Counted from the stretch's first letter, positions 14,570-22,770 are shown. The stretch is DNA of 24,162 nucleotides from JBAYJM01 sp964350585 (GCA_964350585.1 CAYGKC010000017.1:1-24162); one strand, 5' to 3'. Notes: generated by a model not told the origin, from the letters alone. Translations and numbers: made by a program.

Positions 14570-15622
14570 TTACCTTAGTTTTTCAATACTTCCTACACCT
14601 GAAATTACTTCATCAATGTTAGGATCACCAACATACCAAATCTTGCCCGCACCGCTTATTCTAACTTTCAAATTATCCGTAGCATTAACAGTAGCTTGTC
14701 CGGCACCACTAGTCTCAATATCAGCAGAACTTACAATCAAATTAGAAGCATCTATCTTGCCCGCACCGCTTATTTTTCCTTCAAGAACTTGAGAATTTCC
14801 AGAGACAACAGCTTGTCCGGCACCTGAAATATTTATAACAGTTTTTGTGGTACTTACAACCAAGTCAGCTTTGCCAGCTCCTCTTATATCTATCCTTAAA
14901 TCTTGCGTATTTATATAGTCGCTTTTAATTTCTCCTGCTCCGGAAATATTGATGCCATTAATATCCTTTGCTGTTACATAAAAATTAATATTTTTGCTGG
15001 GTCTCAATGAAAACCAAGCCCAATTACTTTCATAGCTAATCTTTAAAACATCTCCTACAACTTCAGTTTTAATTTGGGAAATAATGTTGTCCTCCGCGCT
15101 TATCTTTAAAGACTCAGTTTCACCCTGAGTAACAATTAAATTCCCGATACCATTAAGCTCAACTTTATTAAAATTTGCCACTGTCCTGTCTTGTTCAATA
15201 ACTTGCCCTGTTCCCGGAAAAGATAAGCCGACCGATCCAAAAACTAAAACAAAAGTGACTGCAATAACTATAATGGTAACAATTATTCCGATTAAGGTTC
15301 CCAACCACCCCCTAAAAGACAAAATGGAGATACCCACTATTACCACGATTACCGGCCAAAGTCTCGTAAAGTCGAAAATTCCCCAGTTCGTCCAACCCAT
15401 TGTACTAGCCAAAAATCCCAAACCCACAATTATAATAAGAATACCAAATAAAAAACGCCCAAAGTTAAATCCCTTCTTTTTTTCTTTGTAATGATGATGA
15501 TGTATTTCTTTTACTGTTTGATCACTGCTTGTTTCCTCAAATTTGGAGACTGGTGGAACATTTTCAGATTCTGATTTTTTGTCCTGATCCTCCTGCTCTA
15601 AATCATTATTTCCTTTTTCCAT
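14570..15622 (-). CDS. LiaI/LiaF-type TM protein with head-GIN (DUF2807, toastrack-like) domain
   Basis: This 350-aa protein has three parts. A charged cytoplasmic head ends in a His run (HHHHYKEKKK). Three hydrophobic segments follow (GRFLFGILIIIVGLGFLA, LWPVIVVIVGISILS and a third around IIGIIVTIIVIAVTFVLV), the LiaI/LiaF-TM arrangement. The rest is a beta-helical head-GIN/DUF2807 domain of short strands with recurring SGAG turns (GIGNLIV, SGAGEIKS, RGAGKADL, SGAGQAVV, SGAGKIDA, SGAGQATV, SGAGKIWY). This domain is related to the toastrack (DUF4097) domain that partners PspC/LiaF in envelope-stress systems, and should face outward. The gene follows the PspC gene by 10 bp in one operon, and a strong terminator comes after it. 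A sensor or assembly-platform role for envelope stress is inferred from known Psp/Lia systems. Confidence 0.85.
   Translation of the reverse strand: MEKGNNDLEQEDQDKKSESENVPPVSKFEETSSDQTVKEIHHHHYKEKKKGFNFGRFLFGILIIIVGLGFLASTMGWTNWGIFDFTRLWPVIVVIVGISILSFRGWLGTLIGIIVTIIVIAVTFVLVFGSVGLSFPGTGQVIEQDRTVANFNKVELNGIGNLIVTQGETESLKISAEDNIISQIKTEVVGDVLKISYESNWAWFSLRPSKNINFYVTAKDINGINISGAGEIKSDYINTQDLRIDIRGAGKADLVVSTTKTVINISGAGQAVVSGNSQVLEGKISGAGKIDASNLIVSSADIETSGAGQATVNATDNLKVRISGAGKIWYVGDPNIDEVISGVGSIEKLR
14640..14774. repeat. 21-bp direct repeat inside the GIN domain gene
   Basis: The sequence ATCTTGCCCGCACCGCTTATT occurs at 14640-14660 and again at 14754-14774, with no mismatch. It encodes the SGAGKI turns. 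Related shorter copies lie between them, a sign of internal duplication of the beta-helix unit. Confidence 0.85.
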
Positions 15623-15632
15623 TTTTAAAATA

Positions 15633-16085
15633 TTATTTTTTAAAAATTATATATAAACCTAACAATATTATACCTGCAATAATAATCATCCTAAAATCAA
15701 GCCATGCCATAGGAAAATAATTGTTTGCCAAAGCAATAAAGCCGATTAAAATAATTATTAAACCTATAATATTTCTTCTTTGACTAAACCATGACTTGTT
15801 ACGGGTATTACTTACAAACTTTTTCGCCTCTCTTCCAAGTTCTTCAATCCCCTCCTTGACGGTATCACTATCTATAGTTCTGGGATCATCTTCTCTGCGG
15901 ATCACAATTATCATTATTATATAAATAATTATCCCAGCACCATGAAGCAAGGCAAGTAAAACAAAAAGAATGCGAAAAATTACAGGATCAATGTCAAAAT
16001 ATTTACCCAGTCCTCCGCACACTCCTGCAACTATTCGATCGTCTACAGATCTATAAAGTTTTTTTGGTTCTATTGGTTGTTCCAT
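15633..16085 (-). CDS. pspC: PspC domain protein
   Basis: This 150-aa protein begins with a full PspC domain: KKLYRSVDDRIVAGVCGGLGKYFDIDPV, then a hydrophobic helix (RILFVLLALLHGAGIIIYIIMIIV) and RRE. PspC is a membrane component of phage-shock-type envelope stress responses. After a hydrophilic linker (EGIEELGREAKKF) two more hydrophobic segments follow, in LiaI-like style (IIGLIIILIGFIALANNYF and MIIIAGIILLGLYIIF). This PspC plus LiaI-TM architecture is common in bacteria that lack classical pspABC. It starts with ATG at 16085, about 10 nt after the predicted transcript start, without SD, and is first in an operon with the GIN-domain gene. It probably works with that protein in the membrane and possibly with the PspA-like protein encoded 8 kb away. 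Confidence 0.93.
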   Translation of the reverse strand: MEQPIEPKKLYRSVDDRIVAGVCGGLGKYFDIDPVIFRILFVLLALLHGAGIIIYIIMIIVIRREDDPRTIDSDTVKEGIEELGREAKKFVSNTRNKSWFSQRRNIIGLIIILIGFIALANNYFPMAWLDFRMIIIAGIILLGLYIIFKK

Positions 16086-16101
16086 ATATATTTTTATTAT
16101 A

Positions 16102-16110
16102 AGTATAACA
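16102..16110 (-). promoter_or_regulatory. Extended -10 promoter of the PspC operon
   Basis: On the minus strand TGT precedes TATACT (16107-16102). The leader would be about 10 nt, too short for an SD. Confidence 0.6.
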
Positions 16111-16210
16111 TATTTTTAAAAGATTAATAGCAATTGAGATTATAAAAATTTGACTAAAAAAAGATAAGTTTATAGCAAAACACAAAACGCCACTAGCCAA
16201 TACCTTAATT

Positions 16211-16253
16211 AAAAAAAAGTGCCAGAGACGGTTTTTCACACTCGTCTCTGACA
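16211..16253 (-). terminator. Terminator of the metallopeptidase gene
   Basis: On the minus strand CAGAGACG (16250-16243) pairs with CGTCTCTG (16230-16223); three more pairs (one wobble) extend the stem, and eight Ts follow. Confidence 0.9.
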
Positions 16254-16270
16254 TCATACAACACATAAAC

Positions 16271-18004
16271 CTAATCACCCTTTATCGATTGTGCAAAATA
16301 ACTAGGGTTAAGATCTTCACCAGTTGATCTCCTAATCAGCTCGGCCCAACCATAGCGAGCTCCGGGAGCAAAAACTTTTTTTGTCAAAAATTCACCAACC
16401 GTCTTATTTCCAGAATATGTTGGATATTTCTCATCCGTTTTAACTAAGTTAGTATTAATATAGTGGCGAAGTTGCTCCGCATAAAGATGGCCGAGCATAT
16501 AGTTATGGTAATAAATAGGAGTCTGAACGATATGGATTTTTGTAGCCCAATCCGGAGCATTTCTTCCTTCGGGTTTTTTAACTAATTGATATTTTTCTAC
16601 TAAATCCCACCAGAGCTTATTAAGGTCTTGATCTGGATTTTCATACATAGATTTTTCAAAGCGGTACATTACCTGAGTCCAACGACTAAAAATCAAGCTA
16701 TCCAAGCGATTAAATTCGAGAGCATCGGAACTTATTGCTTCTATATCTTCATTACTCATTTTCAAATCTTCTCGCATCCACTGTGGCGAATATTGCATAC
16801 TTTGAAAAAACAGGGCGACGGCTTCTGTGGTAAATGTATGAGCGGGAATTCGCAATTCCCATGGCAATTGCGGATCAATCTTTTGAAAATATAGGGCATG
16901 CCCGAACTCATGAAGCAAGGTACCGGCCCAATAAGCATTATTCTCAACATTGGAAATCACTCGGATGTCCTGTTCGCGATCAATACTAAAGGCAACCGCA
17001 TGTTGATATTTGCCTGGCTTTGCATATAAATCACTTTTTTCAACAAGCTCATCTATGGGAAGTCCGATTTTTTCATAATACTGCTTATTAAGATCCACAA
17101 CATCTATATTTTGATATAGACTATCAAGATTAACATTAAAAATTCCAGGTACTGTCTGAAAAAACCTATTTTGATAATGCCAAGGACGGAGTTCAGAAAC
17201 ATTAATTCCGTATTGTTTAGCTAACGCAGAATCAATTTTATTTTTGGCTTCGCTATAAATATCTTTGGTGGCCAAGTCAAGATCATCAAAAATTTTCTTT
17301 ATTTCGACAGGATCATGCCCGTCTCTAATCAGGGCCATTTGCTGATAATTCTCAAATCCCAAATCTTTAGCATATTCATTACGGAGTTTCACCATTTTCA
17401 AAACATCCCCACTAAGCAAGCTACCTATATTTTTACTCTGTTCCCAAACCGCTTTAAGCTGCGCTGAATTTTTGGAAGTTTTTAAAATATTCTCAACTTC
17501 ATTGTCACTAATTTTCTTTCCTCTGTAAACAACCCGATATGTATTAAACTTCTCTTCAGCTCTAATTTGCAATTTTGTAATTTCATCGATTTTTTTCTTG
17601 TCTGACAAGCTGGTCATAAATTGCATGTATTGCAAATCTAACTGGCGCTTGAGTATGGGATCTTTTAGGTATCTGGAGTCCTTAAAATCTTTTATCTTTT
17701 CAAAAGAGATTTTGTCAAGATAAATATTATTAAGTTGAATAAAAAGGTCGGCTGTTTTTTCATAATCCTCTTCACGACCGGAAATATAAGCATCAAAATC
17801 AGCCTGGATAGCCTCTTTTTCAAGTGGTACGACTTGACTTTCGTAAACATTTAAAAAACTTTTATATTCGGCCTCAGTTTTTGAGATTTTTATTTGTCTA
17901 AATACTAAAATTCCAATAACCACTACAATTACAACTGCGATTAGAAACATGCACCTAATTAATCTCTTCTTACTTTTATTTTTTGACATAGACTTTTTTA
18001 TCAA
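16271..18004 (-). CDS. Membrane-anchored zinc metallopeptidase, M2 (ACE-like) family
   Basis: This 577-aa protein has a basic N-terminus, a membrane anchor or signal (residues 16-36) and a long helical body. The gluzincin zinc site is HEFGH (365-369), with a downstream Glu in HTFTTEAVALFF (E394) as third ligand. The block ELRIPAHTFTTEAVALFF and the end YYHNYMLGHLYAEQLRHYI fit M2 peptidyl-dipeptidase-like enzymes better than M3 oligopeptidases, though the two share a fold. The family removes dipeptides or small peptides from the C-terminus of oligopeptides; here the catalytic domain should lie outside the membrane, where it could feed a peptide-scavenging cell. ATG 18004 is about 10 nt after a predicted transcript start; ATG 17989 is an alternative. 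It is monocistronic, with its own terminator. Confidence 0.85.
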   Translation of the reverse strand: MIKKSMSKNKSKKRLIRCMFLIAVVIVVVIGILVFRQIKISKTEAEYKSFLNVYESQVVPLEKEAIQADFDAYISGREEDYEKTADLFIQLNNIYLDKISFEKIKDFKDSRYLKDPILKRQLDLQYMQFMTSLSDKKKIDEITKLQIRAEEKFNTYRVVYRGKKISDNEVENILKTSKNSAQLKAVWEQSKNIGSLLSGDVLKMVKLRNEYAKDLGFENYQQMALIRDGHDPVEIKKIFDDLDLATKDIYSEAKNKIDSALAKQYGINVSELRPWHYQNRFFQTVPGIFNVNLDSLYQNIDVVDLNKQYYEKIGLPIDELVEKSDLYAKPGKYQHAVAFSIDREQDIRVISNVENNAYWAGTLLHEFGHALYFQKIDPQLPWELRIPAHTFTTEAVALFFQSMQYSPQWMREDLKMSNEDIEAISSDALEFNRLDSLIFSRWTQVMYRFEKSMYENPDQDLNKLWWDLVEKYQLVKKPEGRNAPDWATKIHIVQTPIYYHNYMLGHLYAEQLRHYINTNLVKTDEKYPTYSGNKTVGEFLTKKVFAPGARYGWAELIRRSTGEDLNPSYFAQSIKGD

Positions 18005-18020
18005 AGTTAATAATTATTTA

Positions 18021-18029
18021 ATTATAACA
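18021..18029 (-). promoter_or_regulatory. Extended -10 promoter of the metallopeptidase gene
   Basis: On the minus strand TGT precedes TATAAT (18026-18021), leaving a leader of about 10 nt. Confidence 0.6.
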
Positions 18030-18107
18030 AAAAATTAACTAATTAACGATTCATTATAGTGATACATGATTTTTATTTGAAAATTTTTTTATCTAACCAA
18101 CCAAAAA

Positions 18108-18134
18108 CAAAATACCACCCGTGGGGGGGGGTGG
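18108..18134 (-). terminator. Terminator of tRNA-Asn, with a run of nine Gs
   Basis: CCACCC (18115-18120) and GGGTGG (18129-18134) can pair; on the minus strand a T-rich stretch follows. The loop side contains nine consecutive G on the plus strand (18123-18131), an extended form of the terminators at 14532 and 21731. Confidence 0.65.
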
Positions 18135-18157
18135 CGAACATTTTTACTTAAAATTTT

Positions 18158-18232
18158 TGGCTCAGCGAACTGGATTCGAACCAGTAACCTACCGGTTAAC
18201 AGCCGGTTGCTCTACCATTGAGCTATCGCTGA
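18158..18232 (-). tRNA. tRNA-Asn (anticodon GTT)
   Basis: On the minus strand the cloverleaf is complete: acceptor TCAGCGA pairs with TCGCTGA, the D arm is GCTC/GAGC, the anticodon arm ACCGG-CTGTTAA-CCGGT puts GTT at positions 34-36, and the T arm is ACTGG-TTCGAAT-CCAGT. The discriminator is G and CCA is encoded (18160-18158). It has its own promoter and terminator and lies downstream of rpoD. Confidence 0.97.
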
Positions 18233-18272
18233 ATATTTTTATTTAAAAAACATGCCTTAAAAGCACAGAAAC

Positions 18273-18301
18273 ATAATAACAAAATTTCTATTACTTGTCA
18301 A
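18273..18301 (-). promoter_or_regulatory. Promoter of tRNA-Asn
   Basis: On the minus strand TTGACA (18301-18296), a 17-bp spacer and TATTAT (18278-18273) lie between the rpoD stop and the tRNA. The tRNA is therefore transcribed independently of rpoD. Confidence 0.8.
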
Positions 18302-18310
18302 AGAGATCAA

Positions 18311-19570
18311 TTAAAAATCTCGCAATTTTTCTACTCCTTTAATCTTTTCAATCTTTTCAAGCGCCTTGGCTTCAATCTGCCTAATACGTTCACGAGTAAC
18401 GTCAAATTCTTGACCGACTTCTTCTAATGTATGAGCTACGCCATCTTTAAGCCCAAACCTCATTTCCAAGACTTTCTGTTCTCTTGGTGTAAGCTCTGAT
18501 ATTATTTGCGAAACATAATCACGAAGAATTTGCAGGGCAGCAACCCTGTCTGGTGTAATAGTTTTTTGATCTTCAATGAAGTCTTCCAGAATACTATCTT
18601 CGCTGTCATCGCCTACCGGAGTACCCAAAGAAATTGTTTCTTGAGAAATCTTAATAATATGGTTAACTTTTTCAAGATCCTCTCCCATTTCAGCAGCAAT
18701 TTCTTCTGGCATAGGTTCACGTCCCAAATCCTGCACCAATCTTCTTTCTATTTGCTGAAATTTATTTATATTCTCTACCATATGCACAGGGATGCGAATT
18801 GTTCTTGATTGATCTGCCAACGATCTTGTAATCGCCTGCCTTATCCACCATGTGGCATATGTTGAAAATTTATAACCTTTATGATAATCAAATTTATCCG
18901 CCGCTCTGAATAAACCAATATTTCCTTCTTGAATTAAATCAAGCAGCGACATATTTTTGCCAGTAAACTTTTTGGCAATAGAAACAACTAATCTTAAATT
19001 AGATTTAATCAATCTTTGCCTTGCTTCTATGTCCCCTCTTTCAATTCTTTTAGCTAATGAAATTTCTTCTTCTGTCGTAAGCAAAGGCACTTTACCGATT
19101 TCTCGCAAGTACATTTGTATTGAATCTGCTGAAATATCCGCCAAATCAACATTGAGAACTGGTTTTTTCTTTGAAGTTTTTTTGGTAGTTTCTACAACCT
19201 CTTCAGGTTTTGAAAAATAACTTCTTTGCTCCTGCAAAACAATATTTGAATTATCCATTTCCTCCAAGAATTCTTCAAACCTCAAAACATATTCTTCTAA
19301 CTCAGAAAAAACCATAAGAACTTCTTGCTCAATAACAAAACCGCGCATCCTACCCTTTTTAAGAAGGGCTTGAACAGCTTCTTCATCTACCTTATAATCT
19401 TTTTTAGGTCCTTTAGGCACTTTGACTTCTGATTTCTTTTTTTTCTTTACTTTAGTAATCATCTTTTTCTTTACTATTGCTTTCTTTTTAACAATGCCGG
19501 ACTTTTTTTTGCAAGCGGAAAATTTAGGTTTTTTACCTTTTTGAGATGTAGTTTTCTTCTTTTTAACCAT
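18311..19570 (-). CDS. rpoD: Primary RNA polymerase sigma factor RpoD
   Basis: This 419-aa protein is the housekeeping sigma-70 factor that directs RNA polymerase to -35/-10 promoters. Region 1.2 is visible (SIQMYLREIGKVPLLTTEEE), then region 2 (SNLRLVVSIAKKF, LLDLIQEGNIGL, YKFSTYATWWIRQAITR), region 3 (TIRIPVHMVENINKF) and region 4 with its helix-turn-helix (LEEVGQEFDVTRERIRQIEAKAL). The first 60 residues are an unusual lysine-rich tail of KKK blocks, followed by a short segment instead of a full acidic region 1.1. The region 4 and 2.4 residues agree with the TTGACA and TATAAT boxes seen in this window. It lies 30 bp downstream of dnaG on the same strand, the classical macromolecular-synthesis order minus rpsU. 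The start ATG at 19570 has no SD. Confidence 0.97.
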   Translation of the reverse strand: MVKKKKTTSQKGKKPKFSACKKKSGIVKKKAIVKKKMITKVKKKKKSEVKVPKGPKKDYKVDEEAVQALLKKGRMRGFVIEQEVLMVFSELEEYVLRFEEFLEEMDNSNIVLQEQRSYFSKPEEVVETTKKTSKKKPVLNVDLADISADSIQMYLREIGKVPLLTTEEEISLAKRIERGDIEARQRLIKSNLRLVVSIAKKFTGKNMSLLDLIQEGNIGLFRAADKFDYHKGYKFSTYATWWIRQAITRSLADQSRTIRIPVHMVENINKFQQIERRLVQDLGREPMPEEIAAEMGEDLEKVNHIIKISQETISLGTPVGDDSEDSILEDFIEDQKTITPDRVAALQILRDYVSQIISELTPREQKVLEMRFGLKDGVAHTLEEVGQEFDVTRERIRQIEAKALEKIEKIKGVEKLRDF

Positions 19571-19600
19571 TTAAATTAAAAGTGGAGCTTATGAAAAGCC

Positions 19601-21421
19601 CTATTCTAGAAGCGCTTTGCGCTTAATGAGTTGGTTTATTTTGGAATAGATTTCCTCTATTTGCTGGCGGTCGGATTTGTTCTCCGCCTTTTCCAACTGC
19701 GTTTTTAACGCATTTATTTGGAAATTTATATAATCCGCTTTTAAAATCTTAATTAGTCCTGCAAATTCTTCTTGAAGATCTTTTTCAGTTACATTTTCAT
19801 CCTTATTTTGAGACATTAAAAATGACTCTTCACAAAAACTTTCCAATTCCGAATCGTGTCCATTTTCAGAAATATACCTTTTAAAAGAGTCAAATAAGTC
19901 AATTTCGGCGCTATTTTCACTTACGCCGTTAAACTTTGTTATATTTTTAGTATAATACATAACTAATTTTTTGTAAAGTCTTTCAGTCTTACCTTCAAAT
20001 ATCTCTGCCGGCAAATCTTCAAAAGCATTTTTAGCTAATTTCGGAGACTGATAAATAATTGATAACATCCTTAATAATAAATTATAGTTTTTATTATTTT
20101 CCTTAATTATTAGTTTACTATTAACTTCATCTTTATTAACAATAGTTGATTTTTTCCCAGGAAGCATTTCCCATAGTATGGCAACTGAAGTTCCAATTTT
20201 ATCTGCTAATTTTTTTATCCAAAATTCTTGATCAATCTTACTTGGTAAATTTGCTATTTTTTCTAAAAAATATTCTGCAATGATTTTTTTATTTTCTGTT
20301 TTTGATAAATCTCTCTCCAAGCATATTCTTTCCAAAAAATAATCCATGGCAGGAATTGCCTTTTTTACGGCTTGCCTCCATGCTTCGGGATTATTGGTCG
20401 CGCTTTCTCCAGGATCTTTACCTTCAGGAATTTGAATAACATAAACGTTCATTCCATTTTGCAGCGCAAGATCCGCGCTTCGTTCAGCGGCATTTTGTCC
20501 GGCCAAATCCTTATCAAGAGCTAAGGAAATATTATGCGTAAATCTTTTTACAAGCGTTATCTGCTCTTGAGTTAAAGCCGTACCTGAAATTGAGACAACA
20601 TTTTTAATTCCCATTTGATGTGAAGGAATAACATCCATATAGCCTTCAACCATAATGCAAGAGTTTTCTTTTTTAATATAATTTTTCGCCACATTCAAAC
20701 CGTAAAGCACTGCGCTTTTATTGTAAACTTCGCCTTGAGGGCTGTTTATATACTTCGCTTGATCATCAGCGTTAAGTGTCCTTGCGCCAAACCCCACGAC
20801 CCGACCATGGACATCTGAGATGGGAAACATAATTCTGCCCCTAAACCTGTCATAAAATCCTCCATTTTTTCTTTGAATACTAAGGCCAGCCAAGAATATT
20901 TCTTTATCTGTAAACTTTCTTTTTTTTAAAAATAAAATTAGATTATCCCACTCGTCGATTGAATAGCCTATTTTAAAATTCTCAATTGATTCTGAGCTTA
21001 TTTTTCTATTCTGCAAATAGTCTATGGCAATTTTTGCCTTACCGGACTCTAGTAGAATTTTATTAAAATATTTTGAACACAAGTCTAAAAGCTTATGCAA
21101 CCTTTCGGACTTTGAATTTTTCTCTTGACTGAATTGAAAATTTTTCAATTGTACCCCGGCTCTTTCTGCCATTATTTTGAGTGCTTCCACAAATCCGATT
21201 CCTTCCGCTTTCATCAAAAAACTTAAGGCATCTCCGCCCTCACCACAGCCAAAACATCTCCATATTTGCTTATCCTTATTGACCATAAAGGATGGGGTTT
21301 TCTCATTATGAAAGGGACAGTTGCCCTTATGATTTGCCCCTGCAGGAGTTAATTTGACATATTCACTGACAACGTCAATAATGTCTATTTTGGATTTTAC
21401 TTCTTCAACTTCACGGTTCAT
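19601..21421 (-). CDS. dnaG: DNA primase DnaG
   Basis: This 606-aa protein makes RNA primers for replication. The N-terminal CHC2 zinc ribbon is complete (C35, H38, C56, C59). The catalytic core follows with RGRIMFPISD and VVGFGAR, and the TOPRIM domain has the acidic pattern CIMVEGYMDVI, ALDKDLAGQNAAERS and GKDPGE. The C-terminal third is helical and divergent, as expected for the DnaB-binding region. The length is normal. ATG 21421 starts MNREVEEVKSKIDIIDVVSEYV, the usual N-terminus; the purine run AAAGGA lies only 2 nt before the ATG, too close for a standard SD. It precedes rpoD in one transcription unit. A divergent small gene starts 53 bp away. Confidence 0.97.
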   Translation of the reverse strand: MNREVEEVKSKIDIIDVVSEYVKLTPAGANHKGNCPFHNEKTPSFMVNKDKQIWRCFGCGEGGDALSFLMKAEGIGFVEALKIMAERAGVQLKNFQFSQEKNSKSERLHKLLDLCSKYFNKILLESGKAKIAIDYLQNRKISSESIENFKIGYSIDEWDNLILFLKKRKFTDKEIFLAGLSIQRKNGGFYDRFRGRIMFPISDVHGRVVGFGARTLNADDQAKYINSPQGEVYNKSAVLYGLNVAKNYIKKENSCIMVEGYMDVIPSHQMGIKNVVSISGTALTQEQITLVKRFTHNISLALDKDLAGQNAAERSADLALQNGMNVYVIQIPEGKDPGESATNNPEAWRQAVKKAIPAMDYFLERICLERDLSKTENKKIIAEYFLEKIANLPSKIDQEFWIKKLADKIGTSVAILWEMLPGKKSTIVNKDEVNSKLIIKENNKNYNLLLRMLSIIYQSPKLAKNAFEDLPAEIFEGKTERLYKKLVMYYTKNITKFNGVSENSAEIDLFDSFKRYISENGHDSELESFCEESFLMSQNKDENVTEKDLQEEFAGLIKILKADYINFQINALKTQLEKAENKSDRQQIEEIYSKINQLIKRKALLE

Positions 21422-21474
21422 ATCCTTTACATTTTTATAGAAATTTTCTAAAGTATCTGAAGGAGGAAAAGATT

Positions 21475-21729
21475 ATGGATAACAAGTTCTTTGTTTTCAA
21501 CAGATACAACGCGGGTATGATGCAGCACGGATCAAAAATAGCGATTATCGCCACTACTTTGGATGATGCCATAAAAAAGGCTAAGAGAGAAGAAATTCCG
21601 ATTCTCGATGAAATAAATGCCTTACGACCGCCTTGCCACCTTGCTCATCATTATTCTGGTTACTTTTGCGATGGTTCGTTTATAGAAATTTCTGAAAACG
21701 GGATTATTAAACTGCCTGTAAACTTCTAA
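21475..21729 (+). CDS. 84-aa hypothetical protein with strong SD
   Basis: I do not recognise this family. The protein is soluble, with an N-terminal alpha/beta-looking half (MDNKFFVFNRYNAG, IAIIATTLDDAIKKAKREEI) and a second half with a Cys/His-rich stretch (PPCHLAHHYSGYFCDGSF) that could bind a metal: two Cys and three His lie within 15 residues. The ATG at 21475 has a near-perfect SD (AAGGAGG, about 9 nt before it), the best in the window. It is divergent from dnaG across only 53 bp, where TTTACA (21426-21431) and TAAAGT (21449-21454) could form a weak promoter. A hairpin terminator starts just after the stop. It is a complete monocistronic unit. Confidence 0.75.
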   Translation: MDNKFFVFNRYNAGMMQHGSKIAIIATTLDDAIKKAKREEIPILDEINALRPPCHLAHHYSGYFCDGSFIEISENGIIKLPVNF

Positions 21730-21730
21730 T

Positions 21731-21752
21731 CCACCCTATGGGTGGTTTTTTT
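21731..21752 (+). terminator. Terminator of the 84-aa gene
   Basis: CCACCC (21731-21736), a 3-nt loop and GGGTGG (21740-21745) are followed by seven Ts. The T run reaches the stop codon of the convergent superoxide reductase gene. Confidence 0.9.
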
Positions 21753-22122
21753 ATGCCTTCCATAAACCGTGCAAATTGCAATATGCCCTTACAGAAATTT
21801 CTCCCTCAATCACATACTCCACTTGAGGCAAAATTCCCGGCTTTAAAAATTTTTTGAAAATTTTACCCTCAGATATTACCTCAATCCACTCTATATAATG
21901 ATTTTCTTCCATAGGATGTGCAACAGATCCAACTGTTACTTTTAACAAATTCCCATTCTTTTCAACTATGGGAATATGTTTTTCCACAACCGCATCACTG
22001 GTATTTTCCAATAGTAATTCCATTGGCACTCCGCAACAAACCAACTGTCCTACGCCACCATGAACAACTTCAATAACATTGCCACACTTTGAACATTTAT
22101 AAACTTGACTAACTTCAGCCAT
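21751..22122 (-). CDS. dfx: Superoxide reductase (desulfoferrodoxin)
   Basis: The ATG at 22122 gives 123 aa; a GTG at 22137 would overlap the upstream gene. The N-terminal desulforedoxin domain has four cysteines (C10, C13, C29, C30) for an Fe(Cys)4 centre. The C-terminal domain holds the superoxide-reducing Fe(His)4Cys site: H49 in VEKHIP, H69 and H75 in HPMEENH, C115 and H118 in CNLHG, and the catalytic Lys in EKH. The enzyme reduces superoxide to peroxide without making oxygen and is typical of anaerobes and microaerophiles. It begins 1 bp after the rubrerythrin stop, so the two are co-translated; rubrerythrin would remove the peroxide formed. There is no SD of its own, which fits coupling. 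Confidence 0.96.
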   Translation of the reverse strand: MAEVSQVYKCSKCGNVIEVVHGGVGQLVCCGVPMELLLENTSDAVVEKHIPIVEKNGNLLKVTVGSVAHPMEENHYIEWIEVISEGKIFKKFLKPGILPQVEYVIEGEISVRAYCNLHGLWKA

Positions 22123-22123
22123 A

Positions 22124-22708
22124 TTAGTAGTTTTCACATTTTATTTGATAAAAAGCCTGCGCATGGTCGCACGAAGGGCAAACTATCGGAGCTTCTTTCG
22201 CAAAATGAACATAACCGCATTCCCGACAAACCCAGGAAACTTCCTGTTCTTTTTTAAAAACTGTTCCTGCCTCTACTTCTTTCAATAATTTAAGATACCT
22301 CTCCTCGTGATGTGCTTCAGCCTTGGCAATGGCTTTCATTTTGTTGGCAATTTCAATCAATCCTTCTTCTTCAGCAATTTTGACAAACTCCGGATACATA
22401 ACCTGATGTTCATGATTTTCACCAGCTGCAGCTGTTTTTAAATTTTCCAAAGTATTACCCAAATCAGTCGAAACGCTTGTTTCAATTTTGATTTCAGAAA
22501 CTGTTTCGCCTGATGTCTTTGCTAGACGAGTCAACGCATCAAATAACTTTTTAGCATGTTCTTTTTCTTGATCTGAAGTTTCTAAAAAAATTGCTGCTAT
22601 CTGTTCAAAACCTTCCTTCTGCGCAATTTTACCAAAAATTGCATAACGGTTTCTGGCCTGGGATTCTCCAACAAAGGCCTTGGCTAAATTTTTAAGAGTT
22701 TCTTGCAT
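22124..22708 (-). CDS. rbr: Rubrerythrin
   Basis: This 194-aa protein combines a ferritin-like diiron domain with a C-terminal rubredoxin domain and acts as an NADH-linked peroxidase with suitable electron donors. Diiron ligands are visible: E15 in VGESQARNRY, E48 and H51 in EKEHA, E97 in GENHEH, and E131/H134 in AEAHHEERY. The rubredoxin Fe site has C161, C164, C177 and C180 (CRECG...CPSC). The length and order are typical. It is the first gene of a pair with superoxide reductase, which suits peroxide disposal downstream of superoxide reduction. ATG 22708 starts MQETLKNLAKAFVGESQ, as in the family. No SD is evident. Confidence 0.97.
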   Translation of the reverse strand: MQETLKNLAKAFVGESQARNRYAIFGKIAQKEGFEQIAAIFLETSDQEKEHAKKLFDALTRLAKTSGETVSEIKIETSVSTDLGNTLENLKTAAAGENHEHQVMYPEFVKIAEEEGLIEIANKMKAIAKAEAHHEERYLKLLKEVEAGTVFKKEQEVSWVCRECGYVHFAKEAPIVCPSCDHAQAFYQIKCENY

Positions 22709-22770
22709 GGATTTGACTTATTATTTATAATTTAAATTATTTTAACACCTTAAAACATAAAGGGCAATAA

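Noticed and set aside
16051..16278. 75-codon frame overlapping the PspC start and the metallopeptidase terminator
   Set aside because: It covers a strong terminator and a promoter and overlaps PspC in another frame; it is a chance frame.
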